NCBI RefSeq assembly: GCF_022376295.1
Contig: NZ_CP060140.1
Span: 2,050,356 to 2,114,355 of the forward strand
Reading direction: 5' to 3'
DNA: 64,000 nt
Source of the DNA: Nodularia sphaerocarpa UHCC 0038
GTDB lineage: Bacteria; Cyanobacteriota; Cyanobacteriia; Cyanobacteriales; Nostocaceae
In this document: positions 52,599-61,835 of the stretch, in pieces
Position numbering within the stretch: position 1 is the first letter of the stretch
How the letters are laid out: every line of letters starts with the position of its first letter
Translations under genes and position numbers: made by a program
Notes under the pieces: generated by a model
What the model was told of the DNA's origin: nothing
Database searches by the model: none
Seen by the model: only the letters and a program-made list of their open reading frames with translations

Positions 52599-53189
52599 AT
52601 GACTACAGAAACCCCTATTAATTCTACCTCTAAGCCTGAAACCACAACTGGGAGGAGGGTGAGAAACTTCTTAATTGCCATAGTGGCGATCGCCCTCAGC
52701 GTTGCTTTAGTCTTAGGATTAAGAACAGAGACAAATTCCACATCCTTAGCCGACTTAGATCAAGCCTCCACACCCCTAGAAGTAGCCATTAGCAACGGAA
52801 AACCCTCAATCGTCGAGTTTTACGCTAACTGGTGTACTGTCTGCCAAAAAATGGCTCCTGATATCGCCGAACTCGAACAGCAGTATGCTGACAAAGTGAA
52901 CTTTGTGATGTTGAACGTAGACAACACCAAATGGCTACCAGAGATGCTGAAATATCGAGTAGATGGCATTCCCCACTTTGTATTTTTAGCTAAAGATGGC
53001 GAAACCATCGCCCAAACCATCGGAGATCAACCCCATACAGTCATGGCTAGTAATTTAGATGCTTTAGTGGCTGGTTCCTCCTTACCCTATGCTAAAACTA
53101 GCGGAAAAGTTTCCCAATTTCGCGCTCCCGTTACACCCACCAACAATCAAGATGATCCTCGCAGTCATGGAAGCCAAGTAATTAATTAA
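52599..53189 (+). CDS. txlA: Membrane-anchored thioredoxin (TxlA/HCF164-like)
   Basis: The 196-residue protein has an N-terminal membrane anchor (about residues 24-42, VRNFLIAIVAIALSVALVLG) and a thioredoxin domain with the active site WCTVCQKM (about 83-90) and a cis-Pro in VDGIPHFVF (about 121-129). This is the TxlA/HCF164 pattern: a thylakoid protein facing the lumen that reduces disulfides for cytochrome b6f assembly. Lumen topology is inferred from the family. Confidence 0.88.
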   Translation: MTTETPINSTSKPETTTGRRVRNFLIAIVAIALSVALVLGLRTETNSTSLADLDQASTPLEVAISNGKPSIVEFYANWCTVCQKMAPDIAELEQQYADKVNFVMLNVDNTKWLPEMLKYRVDGIPHFVFLAKDGETIAQTIGDQPHTVMASNLDALVAGSSLPYAKTSGKVSQFRAPVTPTNNQDDPRSHGSQVIN

Positions 53190-53195
53190 CTCTTG

Positions 53196-53272
53196 ACTCT
53201 GTGTTCTCTGTGCCTCTGTGGTTAAATAAATGATTTTCCAACCGCACCAGACGCAGAGGGCGCAGAGAGAAA
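53196..53272. repeat. Hairpin repeat (CTCTGTGTCCTCTGCG type), copy 2
   Basis: CTCTGTGTTCTCTGTGCCTC and the opposing ACCGCACCAGACGCAGAGGG, with an A+T loop GGTTAAATAAATGATTTTCC. Related to 20700-20774. It follows the thioredoxin stop by 7 bp and may terminate transcription. Confidence 0.65.
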
Positions 53273-53281
53273 AAGAATCCT

Positions 53282-53311
53282 TGTAGAGACGTTGCATGCA
53301 ACGTCTCTACA
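53282..53311. repeat. Perfect 30 bp palindrome of the TGTAGAGACGTT family
   Basis: Arms TGTAGAGACGTTGCA and TGCAACGTCTCTACA. A further half-copy (GTAACGTCTCTAC) follows at 53322-53334. It lies only 9 bp after the hairpin repeat copy 2, so two repeat families are stacked between txlA and hisD. Confidence 0.85.
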
Positions 53312-53352
53312 TTTATGCCATGTAACGTCTCTACTTTGTTTGTTGGAGATGT

Positions 53353-54633
53353 TTACTGAAGGCGGATAGATACGCTACCGCCATGAGCGGGTAAACCTTC
53401 GGCTGCTGCTAGAGTTACGGCGGCTTTACCGATGGTTTGCAGAGCTTGTTGATTACATTCTAAATAAGTAATACGCTTGAGAAAATCGTAGACACTCAAC
53501 CCAGAAGCAAAACGCGCAGAACGGGCTGTAGGTAGGACATGATTTGGTCCCCCTAAATAATCGCCAATGGCTTCTGGGGTATAACGTCCCAGAAATATAC
53601 TCCCAGCAGACTTAATTTGACTAGCAAGTTCCTGGGGATGATCGACGCATAATTCTACGTGTTCGGGAGCTAACTGATTTAGTAATGGTATACTTGCAGC
53701 TAAATCTTCAACTATAATTACTGCACCATGTTGTTTCCAACTGGCACTAGCTACTTCCTTTGTAGGTAAATTTACGAGGATTTGCTCAATAGCTGCGATC
53801 GCTTTTTCTGCAAAAGACTCCGAATCAGTAATTAAAATAGACTGGGCGCTGGGGTCGTGTTCAGCTTGGGAAAGTAAATCCCAGGCTATCCACTCTGGGT
53901 TATTTTGGCTATCTGCTACCACCAAAATTTCCGAAGGTCCGGCTACGCTGTCAATACCTACAGTCCCAAATACCTGACGTTTGGCTTCGGCTACATAGGC
54001 GTTACCAGGACCGACAATTTTATCTACAGGGTTGAGGCTGATAGTACCATAAGCTAAGGCTGCGATCGCCTGCGCTCCACCCATACTATAAATTTCCTTC
54101 ACCCCAGCAATTTGGGCGGCTGCAAGTACAGCAGGATTAATTTCACCGCGAGGCATAGGTACTGCCATGACGATTCTTTCTACACCCGCAATTTTGGCAG
54201 GTAAAGCGTTCATTAACACAGAACTCGGATAACTGGCGCGTCCTCCAGGAACATAAATCCCCACCTGGGATAACGCCACCCAATTTAATCCCAGTTTCAC
54301 CCCGGCGGTATCCGTATAGCCAATATCTTGGGGTAGTTGCTTTTGATGAAAAAATCCAATTCTTTCCGCAGCTAGTTCCAGCGCGTCCTTGACATCTGGC
54401 GGACATTGTGCTGCGCGTTCCGCAATAAAATCAGCACTCAGATGTAAAGATGGGGGAGAGTAATGATCAAACTTAGTAGTATATTCCTGAACTGCGGCAT
54501 CACCGCGCACTTTCACATCAGCGAGAATATCCTTAACTGTACCACTAACATCAACCGTTGCTTCCCGGCGATCGCTCACCAGGGCTTTAAATCTAACGGA
54601 AAAATCTTTGTCGGTTGTTTTAAGTAGCTGCAT
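53353..54633 (-). CDS. hisD: Histidinol dehydrogenase
   Basis: The 426-residue enzyme performs the last two oxidations of histidine synthesis (histidinol to histidine, 2 NAD+). Family parts are YVPGGRASYPSSVLMNALPA (about residues 130-149), IYSMGGAQAIAALAYGT, KIVGPGNAYVAEAKRQVFG, AGPSEILVVAD, LLSQAEHDPSAQSIL and PEHVELCVDHPQE with the catalytic His/Glu residues. It is a single minus-strand gene, as usual in cyanobacteria where his genes are scattered. Confidence 0.96.
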   Translation of the reverse strand: MQLLKTTDKDFSVRFKALVSDRREATVDVSGTVKDILADVKVRGDAAVQEYTTKFDHYSPPSLHLSADFIAERAAQCPPDVKDALELAAERIGFFHQKQLPQDIGYTDTAGVKLGLNWVALSQVGIYVPGGRASYPSSVLMNALPAKIAGVERIVMAVPMPRGEINPAVLAAAQIAGVKEIYSMGGAQAIAALAYGTISLNPVDKIVGPGNAYVAEAKRQVFGTVGIDSVAGPSEILVVADSQNNPEWIAWDLLSQAEHDPSAQSILITDSESFAEKAIAAIEQILVNLPTKEVASASWKQHGAVIIVEDLAASIPLLNQLAPEHVELCVDHPQELASQIKSAGSIFLGRYTPEAIGDYLGGPNHVLPTARSARFASGLSVYDFLKRITYLECNQQALQTIGKAAVTLAAAEGLPAHGGSVSIRLQ

Positions 54634-54752
54634 AGACTATATCTCTAGATTAGTGCGGGTTTTGCCGTAATTATATTAATAATAATGTAGCTTCAATGGT
54701 TGATTTTATTTATGCTGCTTTGTACTGTAACCAATACTTTTCGGTTAAGGAG

Positions 54753-54782
54753 TGTAGAGACGTTTCGTGGAATGTCTCTACA
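54753..54782. repeat. Degenerate palindrome of the TGTAGAGACGTT family
   Basis: TGTAGAGACGTTTCG / TGGAATGTCTCTACA, the same frame as the perfect palindromes with a few mismatches. It lies upstream of both divergent genes hisD and the CheB-CheR kinase. The rest of the 340 bp gap shows nothing else. Confidence 0.75.
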
Positions 54783-54973
54783 AGGGTTTTCGACTCACAA
54801 ATTTGCTTACATATTCTCTGCGACTGGTGCGTGACATTAATTCACTTCTCGTCTAATTTGTCAATGGTGAGTTTTATCTACATCTGTCAAACGGTTTTAG
54901 CTAGAGTAGAACCAGAGTCATAAAACTTTAATTGATAATAAACGATTTTCCGAAACCTGTTCGGCTGAAAATA

Positions 54974-57900
54974 ATGAACTCTCAATCCAACTCTTCTGAC
55001 GGGAAGGTTAGCCAAAAGGAATTATTTCCCGTAGTGGGAATGGGTGCTTCTGCGGGAGGATTAGAGGCATTTAGAGAACTACTCAGCCATTTACCTACGG
55101 ATACAGGTATGGCCTTTGTCTTAATTCAGCATCTCAGTCCCCATCAAAAAAGTTTGTTGACAGAGATTCTGGCTCGCACCACCCAAATGCCTGTGGTAGA
55201 AGTAGAGCATGGCATGGTTGTAGAACCAAATCATGTGTATGTGATTCCACCCAATACGATGATGACCATTAGTCAAGGAATCCTGCAACTGAGTCCACGA
55301 GAAAAGACGCATGGATTTTCCATGACAGTTGATACTTTCTTTATTTCCTTAGCACAAGAACGGGGAAACAAAGCCATTGGGGTTGTACTGTCGGGAGGTG
55401 ACTCCGACGGCACAAAGGGACTAGAATCAATCAAAGCGGCTGGGGGAATTACTTTTGCTCAGTGTGAAGAATCGGCAAAAGTTAATAGTATGCCGAATAC
55501 AGCCGTGGCTTCTGGATATGTAGATTTTATTTTAACACCACAAAAAATTGCCGAAGAATTAGCTAATATCAGTGATCATCCCTACGTTAATCATCCCACC
55601 TCAGTTAAAGCCATAGATACAATACCTGAAACCGGAGATGCCCTGACAAACATCTTCAGTCTGCTGCGAACTGCGACAAAAGTTGACTTTAGCCATTACA
55701 AGAAAACCACCCTGAAGCGGCGCATCCAGCGACGGATGATGTTATCTAAACTAGACAAGCTAGAAGATTACGTCATTTATCTCCAAGAGAACCCGGCACA
55801 AATTAAAGCTTTATATCAAGATTTACTAATTACTGTCACCAGTTTTTTCCGCGATCCCGAAGCCTTTGAAGCCTTAAAGACAGAAATTTTTCCGATAATT
55901 ACCAAAAATAGAACCCCAAACTCACCCATCCGCATTTGGGTAGCTGGTTGTTCCACAGGTGAAGAAGCCTACTCTATCGCTATCTGCTTGCTAGAGTTTT
56001 TAACTAATCAGGGAATTAATCTTCCCATCCAGATTTTTGCCACCGATATCAACGAATCAGCAATTGAACAAGCTCGCAACGGTATTTATAAAATAAATCA
56101 AGTAGCAAATATTTTACCAGAACGGCTCCAGCGCTTCTTTGTCACCGTCGAGGGCGGTTATCAAATTAGCAAGCCAGTGCGGGAACTGTGCGTTTTTGCC
56201 AGACAAAACCTGATTGGCGATCCCCCATTTTCCCGATTGGATTTAATTACCTGTCGCAATGTGCTAATTTATTTGGGCAGCGCTGTGCAGAAAAAGCTAC
56301 TGCCTATTTTCCACTACGGTCTGAATTCCAATGGTTTTTTGATGTTAGGCACATCGGAAACAGTCGGTGAGTTCCCGGACTTGTTTGCTTTAGTGGATAG
56401 AAAGAATAAAATATACTCGCGGAAAATCACTGCAACTCGCTTGGGCATGGATCTGATTACCAACAACTATCCTTTAGAACCTGTCAACACCCAGCCACCA
56501 GTCAGCGCAGATACCTGGAATGATCTGGAACTTTATAAAGCTGCTGACCTGATTGTGTTAAATGACTACGCTCCGGTGGGTGTAATTATTAACGAAGATT
56601 GGGAAATTTTGCAATTCCGGGGAAATACCAGTCCTTATCTGCAACCGCCACTAGGCAGACCCAATTTTAATTTACTGAAGATGGCGAAAGATGAATTACG
56701 GTTAGAGTTACGTACCGCTATTCATCAAGCCAAAAATAAAGAAGTGCCGGTGAGTAAGTCAGGCATACAAATCAAAGATAATGAGCAATTCAGGCAGGTA
56801 AAAATTGATGTTGTGCCGTTTAAACCTGCTGCGGCTAGAGAATGGTACTTTTTAGTGATGTTTGCATCATCATCCTCCTCAAAGACTATTGTAGAGGCAG
56901 TTAGCCCTCCTGATCGGACTGGGCGACGCAAGCCCAAGGAGCAAGAGCAAGAGGTTAACCGACTCAAACAGGACTTAGCAGCCAATAAAGAGTATCTGCA
57001 ATCAATTATTGAAGAGCAGCAAGCCACCAATGAAGATTTACGAGCCGCTAACGAAGAAATTCTCTCCAGCAACGAAGAATTACAAAGCACCAATGAGGAA
57101 TTAGAAACAGCCAAGGAAGAAATTCAGGCTACCAACGAAGAATTGAATACGATTAATGACGAATTGCAACGGCGTAATATCCAGTCAAACGAAGTCACCA
57201 ACGATTTACAAAATCTCCTCAGCAGTATTAATATTCCCATCCTGATGTTGGGAGGAAATCTGCAAATTCGCCGCTATACCCCGGTAGCTGAGAAAATTTT
57301 TAACCTGATTTCCAGTGATATGGGGCGACCAATCAGTGATATTAATCACAACTTGAATATTCCTGACTTAGAGAAACAAATTTTAGATGTAATTGGTACT
57401 CTCAATTTTAAAACGCAAGAAGTTCAAGACAAAAACGGGCGTTGGTATGACCTGCGGATTCGACCTTATCGGACAATAGACAACAAAATTGATGGTGCTG
57501 TGGTGATTTTAGTTGATATTGACGACCTCAAACGCAGTTCGGAGCAGATTAGAACATCCAGAGATTATGTGCAGGCCATTGTGGATACCATGCGCGAATC
57601 TCTCGTGGTGCTAGATGTCAATTTACGAGTAATCAGCGCCAATCAATTTTTCTACGATACTTTCCAGGTTCTACCAGCAGAAACAGAACAACGCCTGGTT
57701 TACGAAATCGGGAATGGACAGTGGAATATTCCCCAGTTGCGATCGCTTTTAGAAGAAATTCTCCCATATCAAAACCAGTTTCAAGGTCTGGAAGTTGAAC
57801 ACAACTTTGAGCAAATTGGACACAAAATCATGCGGCTCAATGCCCGAAAAATGACCCTAACAGACAATAGGGAAATGATTCTGCTGGTAATTGAAGACAT

Positions 57901-59143
57901 TACTCAGCAAAAGCAATTAGAAGCAGAACGCACCCACCTTTTAGGTCAAGAACAATCAGCTCGCAATGCTGCGGAAGCCGCCAACCGCGCCAAAGATGAG
58001 TTTTTATCGATTCTCTCCCACGAACTGCGGAACCCACTTAATTCTATGCTGGGCTGGTCGAAGTTATTACAAAAGAAGCAATTTGATCAAGCGACAATTA
58101 ATAAGGGGTTAGCAGCTATTGAGCGCAGCGCCCAAGCTCAAGCTCATCTAATTACAGATTTGTTAGACATCTCCCGTATTAGTGCCGGGAGGCTGCGGAT
58201 GGATGCCCAAAAACTTGATTTGGTCTCCGTAATTGAATCTGCTATGGAGGTTGTCCGGTTCTCAGCCGAAGCCAAAAATATTCAAATTGAATCAAACCTA
58301 ACTCCTGCACCCAGAAGTATGGTAGGCGATGCGATTCGCTTACAGCAGGTTTTTTGGAATTTACTTTCTAACGCGATTAAATTTACTCCAACCGGGGGCA
58401 AAGTTGCCATCACCCTAGATTACACTGATTTTCAGGCTCAGATTCAAATCAGCGACACTGGTTATGGCATTAGTGCTGACTTTTTACCCCACATCTTTGA
58501 GCGATTCCGTCAAGCAGATGGGAGCAGAACCCGCTCCAACCCTGGCTTGGGACTGGGGCTTTCTATTGTCCGCTATTTGGTAGAACTCCACGGCGGTACA
58601 ATTGATGCCGAAAGCCAGGGTGAAGGTCAAGGGGCAACTTTTACCGTCCGGCTACCTCTGCAATCTCCCAAGGAACAGATATCTCTGCCAATATCCACGG
58701 AACCAGCCGCCTGCACAAATCAGCCAGAACTGCCAATTGAGCAAATTCCATCTCTGGAAGGAGTGCGGGTCTTAGTCGTAGATGATCAAGCAGATATATG
58801 CCAGTTATTTAAAATCGTGCTAGAAGACTACGGAGCGGAAATGACAGGAGTAGAATCAGCAAAAGAAGCTCTAGGAACACTGAAAGCCAACCCCGGTGGG
58901 TATGATGTACTTTTATCTGACATTGGTTTACCAGAAGAGGACGGTTATAGCTTAATTCGTCAGGTGAGAGAGTTGAGTCCTGAAGCCGGGGGACAAATTC
59001 CCGCCGCCGCCCTCACCGCCTATGCTGAATATGCAGACCATACAGAGGCTTTAGCCGCAGGTTTTCAAATGCACGTCGCTAAACCTATTCCGCCGGCGCA
59101 ATTATTATCCATAGTTGCTACTTTGGCTGGGAGATTGAAATAG
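54974..59143 (+). CDS. CheB-CheR-PAS hybrid histidine kinase with receiver
   Basis: I start at ATG 54974 (MNSQSNSSDGKV); an upstream in-frame start at 54932 lies in unlikely sequence. The 1389-residue protein holds, in order: CheB methylesterase (about 20-185; GMGASAGG, IQHLSPHQKS, GGDSDG), CheR N-terminal and SAM-binding domains (about 205-480; WVAGCSTGEEAYSIAI, CRNVLIYL), a long coiled coil (about 655-735; NEELQSTNEELETAKEE), two PAS regions (to about 975), HisKA with SHELRNP (about 1015), HATPase_c, and a receiver with the phospho-Asp in LLSDIGLP (about 1315). Cytoplasmic signalling; the partner is not in the window. Confidence 0.93.
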   Translation: MNSQSNSSDGKVSQKELFPVVGMGASAGGLEAFRELLSHLPTDTGMAFVLIQHLSPHQKSLLTEILARTTQMPVVEVEHGMVVEPNHVYVIPPNTMMTISQGILQLSPREKTHGFSMTVDTFFISLAQERGNKAIGVVLSGGDSDGTKGLESIKAAGGITFAQCEESAKVNSMPNTAVASGYVDFILTPQKIAEELANISDHPYVNHPTSVKAIDTIPETGDALTNIFSLLRTATKVDFSHYKKTTLKRRIQRRMMLSKLDKLEDYVIYLQENPAQIKALYQDLLITVTSFFRDPEAFEALKTEIFPIITKNRTPNSPIRIWVAGCSTGEEAYSIAICLLEFLTNQGINLPIQIFATDINESAIEQARNGIYKINQVANILPERLQRFFVTVEGGYQISKPVRELCVFARQNLIGDPPFSRLDLITCRNVLIYLGSAVQKKLLPIFHYGLNSNGFLMLGTSETVGEFPDLFALVDRKNKIYSRKITATRLGMDLITNNYPLEPVNTQPPVSADTWNDLELYKAADLIVLNDYAPVGVIINEDWEILQFRGNTSPYLQPPLGRPNFNLLKMAKDELRLELRTAIHQAKNKEVPVSKSGIQIKDNEQFRQVKIDVVPFKPAAAREWYFLVMFASSSSSKTIVEAVSPPDRTGRRKPKEQEQEVNRLKQDLAANKEYLQSIIEEQQATNEDLRAANEEILSSNEELQSTNEELETAKEEIQATNEELNTINDELQRRNIQSNEVTNDLQNLLSSINIPILMLGGNLQIRRYTPVAEKIFNLISSDMGRPISDINHNLNIPDLEKQILDVIGTLNFKTQEVQDKNGRWYDLRIRPYRTIDNKIDGAVVILVDIDDLKRSSEQIRTSRDYVQAIVDTMRESLVVLDVNLRVISANQFFYDTFQVLPAETEQRLVYEIGNGQWNIPQLRSLLEEILPYQNQFQGLEVEHNFEQIGHKIMRLNARKMTLTDNREMILLVIEDITQQKQLEAERTHLLGQEQSARNAAEAANRAKDEFLSILSHELRNPLNSMLGWSKLLQKKQFDQATINKGLAAIERSAQAQAHLITDLLDISRISAGRLRMDAQKLDLVSVIESAMEVVRFSAEAKNIQIESNLTPAPRSMVGDAIRLQQVFWNLLSNAIKFTPTGGKVAITLDYTDFQAQIQISDTGYGISADFLPHIFERFRQADGSRTRSNPGLGLGLSIVRYLVELHGGTIDAESQGEGQGATFTVRLPLQSPKEQISLPISTEPAACTNQPELPIEQIPSLEGVRVLVVDDQADICQLFKIVLEDYGAEMTGVESAKEALGTLKANPGGYDVLLSDIGLPEEDGYSLIRQVRELSPEAGGQIPAAALTAYAEYADHTEALAAGFQMHVAKPIPPAQLLSIVATLAGRLK

Positions 59144-59290
59144 GACTTACGGAAAATTAGGAAAAAACGGCCGTTGCTGATTTTAAATATGAATTAGGTT
59201 CACGCAAAGGCGCAAAGGCGCAAAGGTAGGAAGAAATTACTTTGGTGTAGTCTTGAGAAAAACTTAGGACTTACGCAAAAACTCTGGTGA
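59142..59290 (+). repeat. Two partial copies of the AGGACTTACG element
   Basis: AGGACTTACGGAAAA begins at 59142, overlapping the stop codon TAG of the CheB-CheR kinase, and AGGACTTACGCAAAA begins at 59266. Both match the left end of the 91 bp element at 50492; the second goes on to CTTTGTGTTCTTCGTGTCCT. The gap to 59469 contains also CGCAAAGGCGCAAAGGCGCA (59205-59227). No gene. Confidence 0.6.
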
Positions 59291-59469
59291 AACCTCTTTC
59301 CTTTGTGTTCTTCGTGTCCTTCTCCCAAAGGGAGAGGCTAGCGCCAACGTGGTTCGTTCCTCCTAAAAAACACATTTCATCCTGTACATAAGGGCGGGCA
59401 AGATGCCCACCCCACAAGAGTTTCACTATTGCTCTTTGTAGCTAATCTACCTGCAACCTGCTGTATAAA

Positions 59470-60783
59470 TTACCCCACCCGTAAAACTTGCACCTCTGCT
59501 TGTGGAGAAATAACTGTTTGACCCACAGGCAGTATCGCTAAGGCATTAGTTTGTGCTAAATTAATTAAATTGCCCGAACTGTGACTACCACCAGCTTTGT
59601 GAAATTCGTAAACCCCATCAATTAAATGCAAGCTACCCCAAATGTAAGTTTCCCGCTTGCCATTGGATTTTAACTCGTGATGCGATCGCACTTGCAAAAA
59701 TTTCGGTTCCCAACCTCCAGCCAACCCGGAAAGCTTTCTCATAGCTGGTTGCACAAATCGCCAGAAAGTCACCATAGCCGAAACAGGATTTCCCGGTAAA
59801 CCAAAGTAAATTGGGGAGTTACTTCGACTTACTTCGACTTCGCTCAGTACAAGTCGCTCAGTAACCGGGGGAGTGGGGAAAGTGGCGACGGTGAGGGGTT
59901 TACCGGGACTAATGGCTACAGAGCGAATATGAATTTCTGCGCCGAGTGATTCTAAAATTTTATCAATATAGTCATAATCGCCTACAGACACACCACCAGA
60001 CGATAAAACTATATCAGCATCAGCTATGGCGGAGGCGATCGCCTCTCGCAAAGCATCTGGATTATCCTGAACAATACCCAATAATAACGGTTCTGCTCCC
60101 GATTTCCTCACCAATGCAGCTAAAGCATATTGATTAGAATCGACAATTTGACCAGGTTGCAAAATTTGATCAGGTGTTACTAACTCGTCACCACTAGAAA
60201 AAATTGCCACACGCGGACGACGGTAAACACTTAATTTCGCACATTGCGCCGCCGCTAAAACTGCAATTTCAGGCGGATGTAATTTAATTCCTCTGGGTAA
60301 TAGTTGTTTTCCCCCTTGGTAAAAAGCCCCTTTGTGTCTCACAAATTCCTCTGGTTGGGGTGCAGCCAAAATAAATACCCGGTTTTCTTCTCGGCGTGTC
60401 TTCTCCTGCATTACCACAGTATCCGCCCCCGTTGGCATCACCGCACCTGTAAAAATCCGCGCAGCTTGCCCTGCTTTGACTGTAGACTGGGGTTGATATC
60501 CTGCGGGAATCTCTTCAATAATTTCTAAAATAGATGGCTGTGCGTCGCTAGAGTGCTGGACATCTTCATAACGGACTGCATAGCCATCCATTGCGGAATT
60601 ATCCCAATGAGGAAAATCTAATTTACTGGTGACAGGAGTAGACAAAATGCGATGGTCTGCTGCCAATAAATCTATAATTTCTATATCCCGTTGTGGATCT
60701 AAGGGTTGCACCAAATTTAAAATAATTGCCTCTGCATCCCTAACTGATAGCATGGCCAATGACTCCTGTTTTGTCATCTTCAA
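59470..60783 (-). CDS. moeA: Molybdopterin molybdenumtransferase with an in-frame repeat insertion
   Basis: The 437-residue protein inserts molybdenum into adenylated molybdopterin. MoeA parts are DNSAMDGYAVRYEDV (about residues 61-75), IFTGAVMPTGADTVVMQE (about 109-126), SSGDELVTPDQ, DSNQYALAALV, SSGGVSVGDYDYI and YFGLPGNPVSAMVTFW. Between the KPLTVATFP strand and YFGLPGNP lies a segment PPVTERLVLSEVEVSRSNSP (about residues 303-322) that normal MoeA lacks or has much shorter. The DNA there (about 59815-59877) is the TGAGCGA-AGTCGAAGTAA repeat also seen at 16724. The frame is kept. Confidence 0.9.
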   Translation of the reverse strand: MKMTKQESLAMLSVRDAEAIILNLVQPLDPQRDIEIIDLLAADHRILSTPVTSKLDFPHWDNSAMDGYAVRYEDVQHSSDAQPSILEIIEEIPAGYQPQSTVKAGQAARIFTGAVMPTGADTVVMQEKTRREENRVFILAAPQPEEFVRHKGAFYQGGKQLLPRGIKLHPPEIAVLAAAQCAKLSVYRRPRVAIFSSGDELVTPDQILQPGQIVDSNQYALAALVRKSGAEPLLLGIVQDNPDALREAIASAIADADIVLSSGGVSVGDYDYIDKILESLGAEIHIRSVAISPGKPLTVATFPTPPVTERLVLSEVEVSRSNSPIYFGLPGNPVSAMVTFWRFVQPAMRKLSGLAGGWEPKFLQVRSHHELKSNGKRETYIWGSLHLIDGVYEFHKAGGSHSSGNLINLAQTNALAILPVGQTVISPQAEVQVLRVG

Positions 60784-60806
60784 CTTAAAATAAATGCCTA
60801 TTTTTT

Positions 60807-61364
60807 ATGACTATAGAACGAGTCCCCGAAACACACTATCCCAAAGCTGATATTGGGCGGCGAGGAATGGCATTAGGGCTAGATTTCCTGGGAGTCTGGT
60901 TAATCAGTTCTATATTGGGAGGGAATCAAATCGGTATCCAGTGGGTGCAAATTCTGGTTTTTCTGTTCTGCTGGGTGATTTTTCGCATCCTGGTAGTTTA
61001 CAACAATCAAGGGCAGAGCTTAGGGCGTTGGGCTTTTGACCTGAAAATTCTCGAAGTCCGTAATGGCGAAATTACAGGCAGAATCCCCACGTTGCGATCG
61101 CTGCTCAAACGAGAAGCTATAATCGGACTTGCTGCGCTTTTGGTGTCAATTGCCCTGGCTAACATCAGAGCCAACCCCACTGCTATACTGCTATTAATTC
61201 CCCTAGCCATTGATTGTGGCGCTGCTTTGTCTGACAACCAGATGCAGCAAGCCCTACACGACCGCTACGGTGGAACTTTCATAGTTTCGTCGCGCCGGGG
61301 CTACTCGCTAGATATAAAGATTAAGCGATTAGTTGCAAAAATGCGCCGAAGTGTGAGAAGATAG
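60807..61364 (+). CDS. RDD-family membrane protein
   Basis: The 185-residue protein has the RDD-domain features: an RRGMALGLDFLGVWLISS start, several hydrophobic helices (about residues 25-41, 50-66, 110-130), and NNQGQSLGRWAFDLKILEVRNGE in the middle with the conserved G-x-x-L/x-x-R part. The C-terminus is very basic (KIKRLVAKMRRSVRR). RDD proteins are poorly defined membrane proteins; some affect salt or sodium transport. It is divergent from moeA with 23 bp between the starts. Confidence 0.85.
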   Translation: MTIERVPETHYPKADIGRRGMALGLDFLGVWLISSILGGNQIGIQWVQILVFLFCWVIFRILVVYNNQGQSLGRWAFDLKILEVRNGEITGRIPTLRSLLKREAIIGLAALLVSIALANIRANPTAILLLIPLAIDCGAALSDNQMQQALHDRYGGTFIVSSRRGYSLDIKIKRLVAKMRRSVRR

Positions 61365-61407
61365 TAATTTGTGTTAATTCTCTTCAGGCTTGACTGTTTG
61401 TAAGATT

Positions 61408-61602
61408 ATGGCTAAGAGTAAAGGTGCGCGTATCATAATGACACTCGAATGTACAGAGTGTCGGACTAATCCAGACAAGCGATCGCCTGGTGTTTCGAGA
61501 TACACCAGCACCAAGAACCGTCGCAACACGACCAACCGTGTAGAACTGAAAAAGTTCTGTACACACTGCAACAAACATACTGTTCACAAGGAAATTAAGT
61601 AA
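61408..61602 (+). CDS. rpmG: 50S ribosomal protein L33
   Basis: I start at ATG 61408 (MAKSKGARIIMTLECTECRT). The 64-residue protein has the L33 pattern with the Cys pairs CTEC and CTHC that can hold zinc, and the typical RYTSTKNRRNTTNRVELKKF stretch. The rpsR gene begins 2 bp after its stop, so they form one transcription unit. Confidence 0.96.
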   Translation: MAKSKGARIIMTLECTECRTNPDKRSPGVSRYTSTKNRRNTTNRVELKKFCTHCNKHTVHKEIK

Positions 61603-61604
61603 AG

Positions 61605-61820
61605 ATGAGTTACTATCGTCGTCGCCTGTCTCCCATTAAGCCAGGAGACCCCATTGATTACAAAGATGTTGATTTGTTGCGTAAGTTTATCACCGAACGG
61701 GGAAAAATATTACCACGTCGGATTACTGGGCTTACCTGTAAGCAACAGCGAGATTTGACATTAGCAATTAAACGGGCGCGGATTGTGGCATTGTTGCCAT
61801 TCGTCAATGCGGAAGCTTAA
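61605..61820 (+). CDS. rpsR: 30S ribosomal protein S18
   Basis: The 71-residue protein (MSYYRRRLSPIKPGDPIDYK then DVDLLRKFITERGKILPRRI) contains TGLTCKQQRDLTLAIKRARI, the S18 signature, and ends LLPFVNAEA. It binds next to S6 on the 30S platform. It is coupled to rpmG. A heptamer repeat tract follows. Confidence 0.96.
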   Translation: MSYYRRRLSPIKPGDPIDYKDVDLLRKFITERGKILPRRITGLTCKQQRDLTLAIKRARIVALLPFVNAEA

Positions 61821-61835
61821 GAAAAAGTCACTCAA

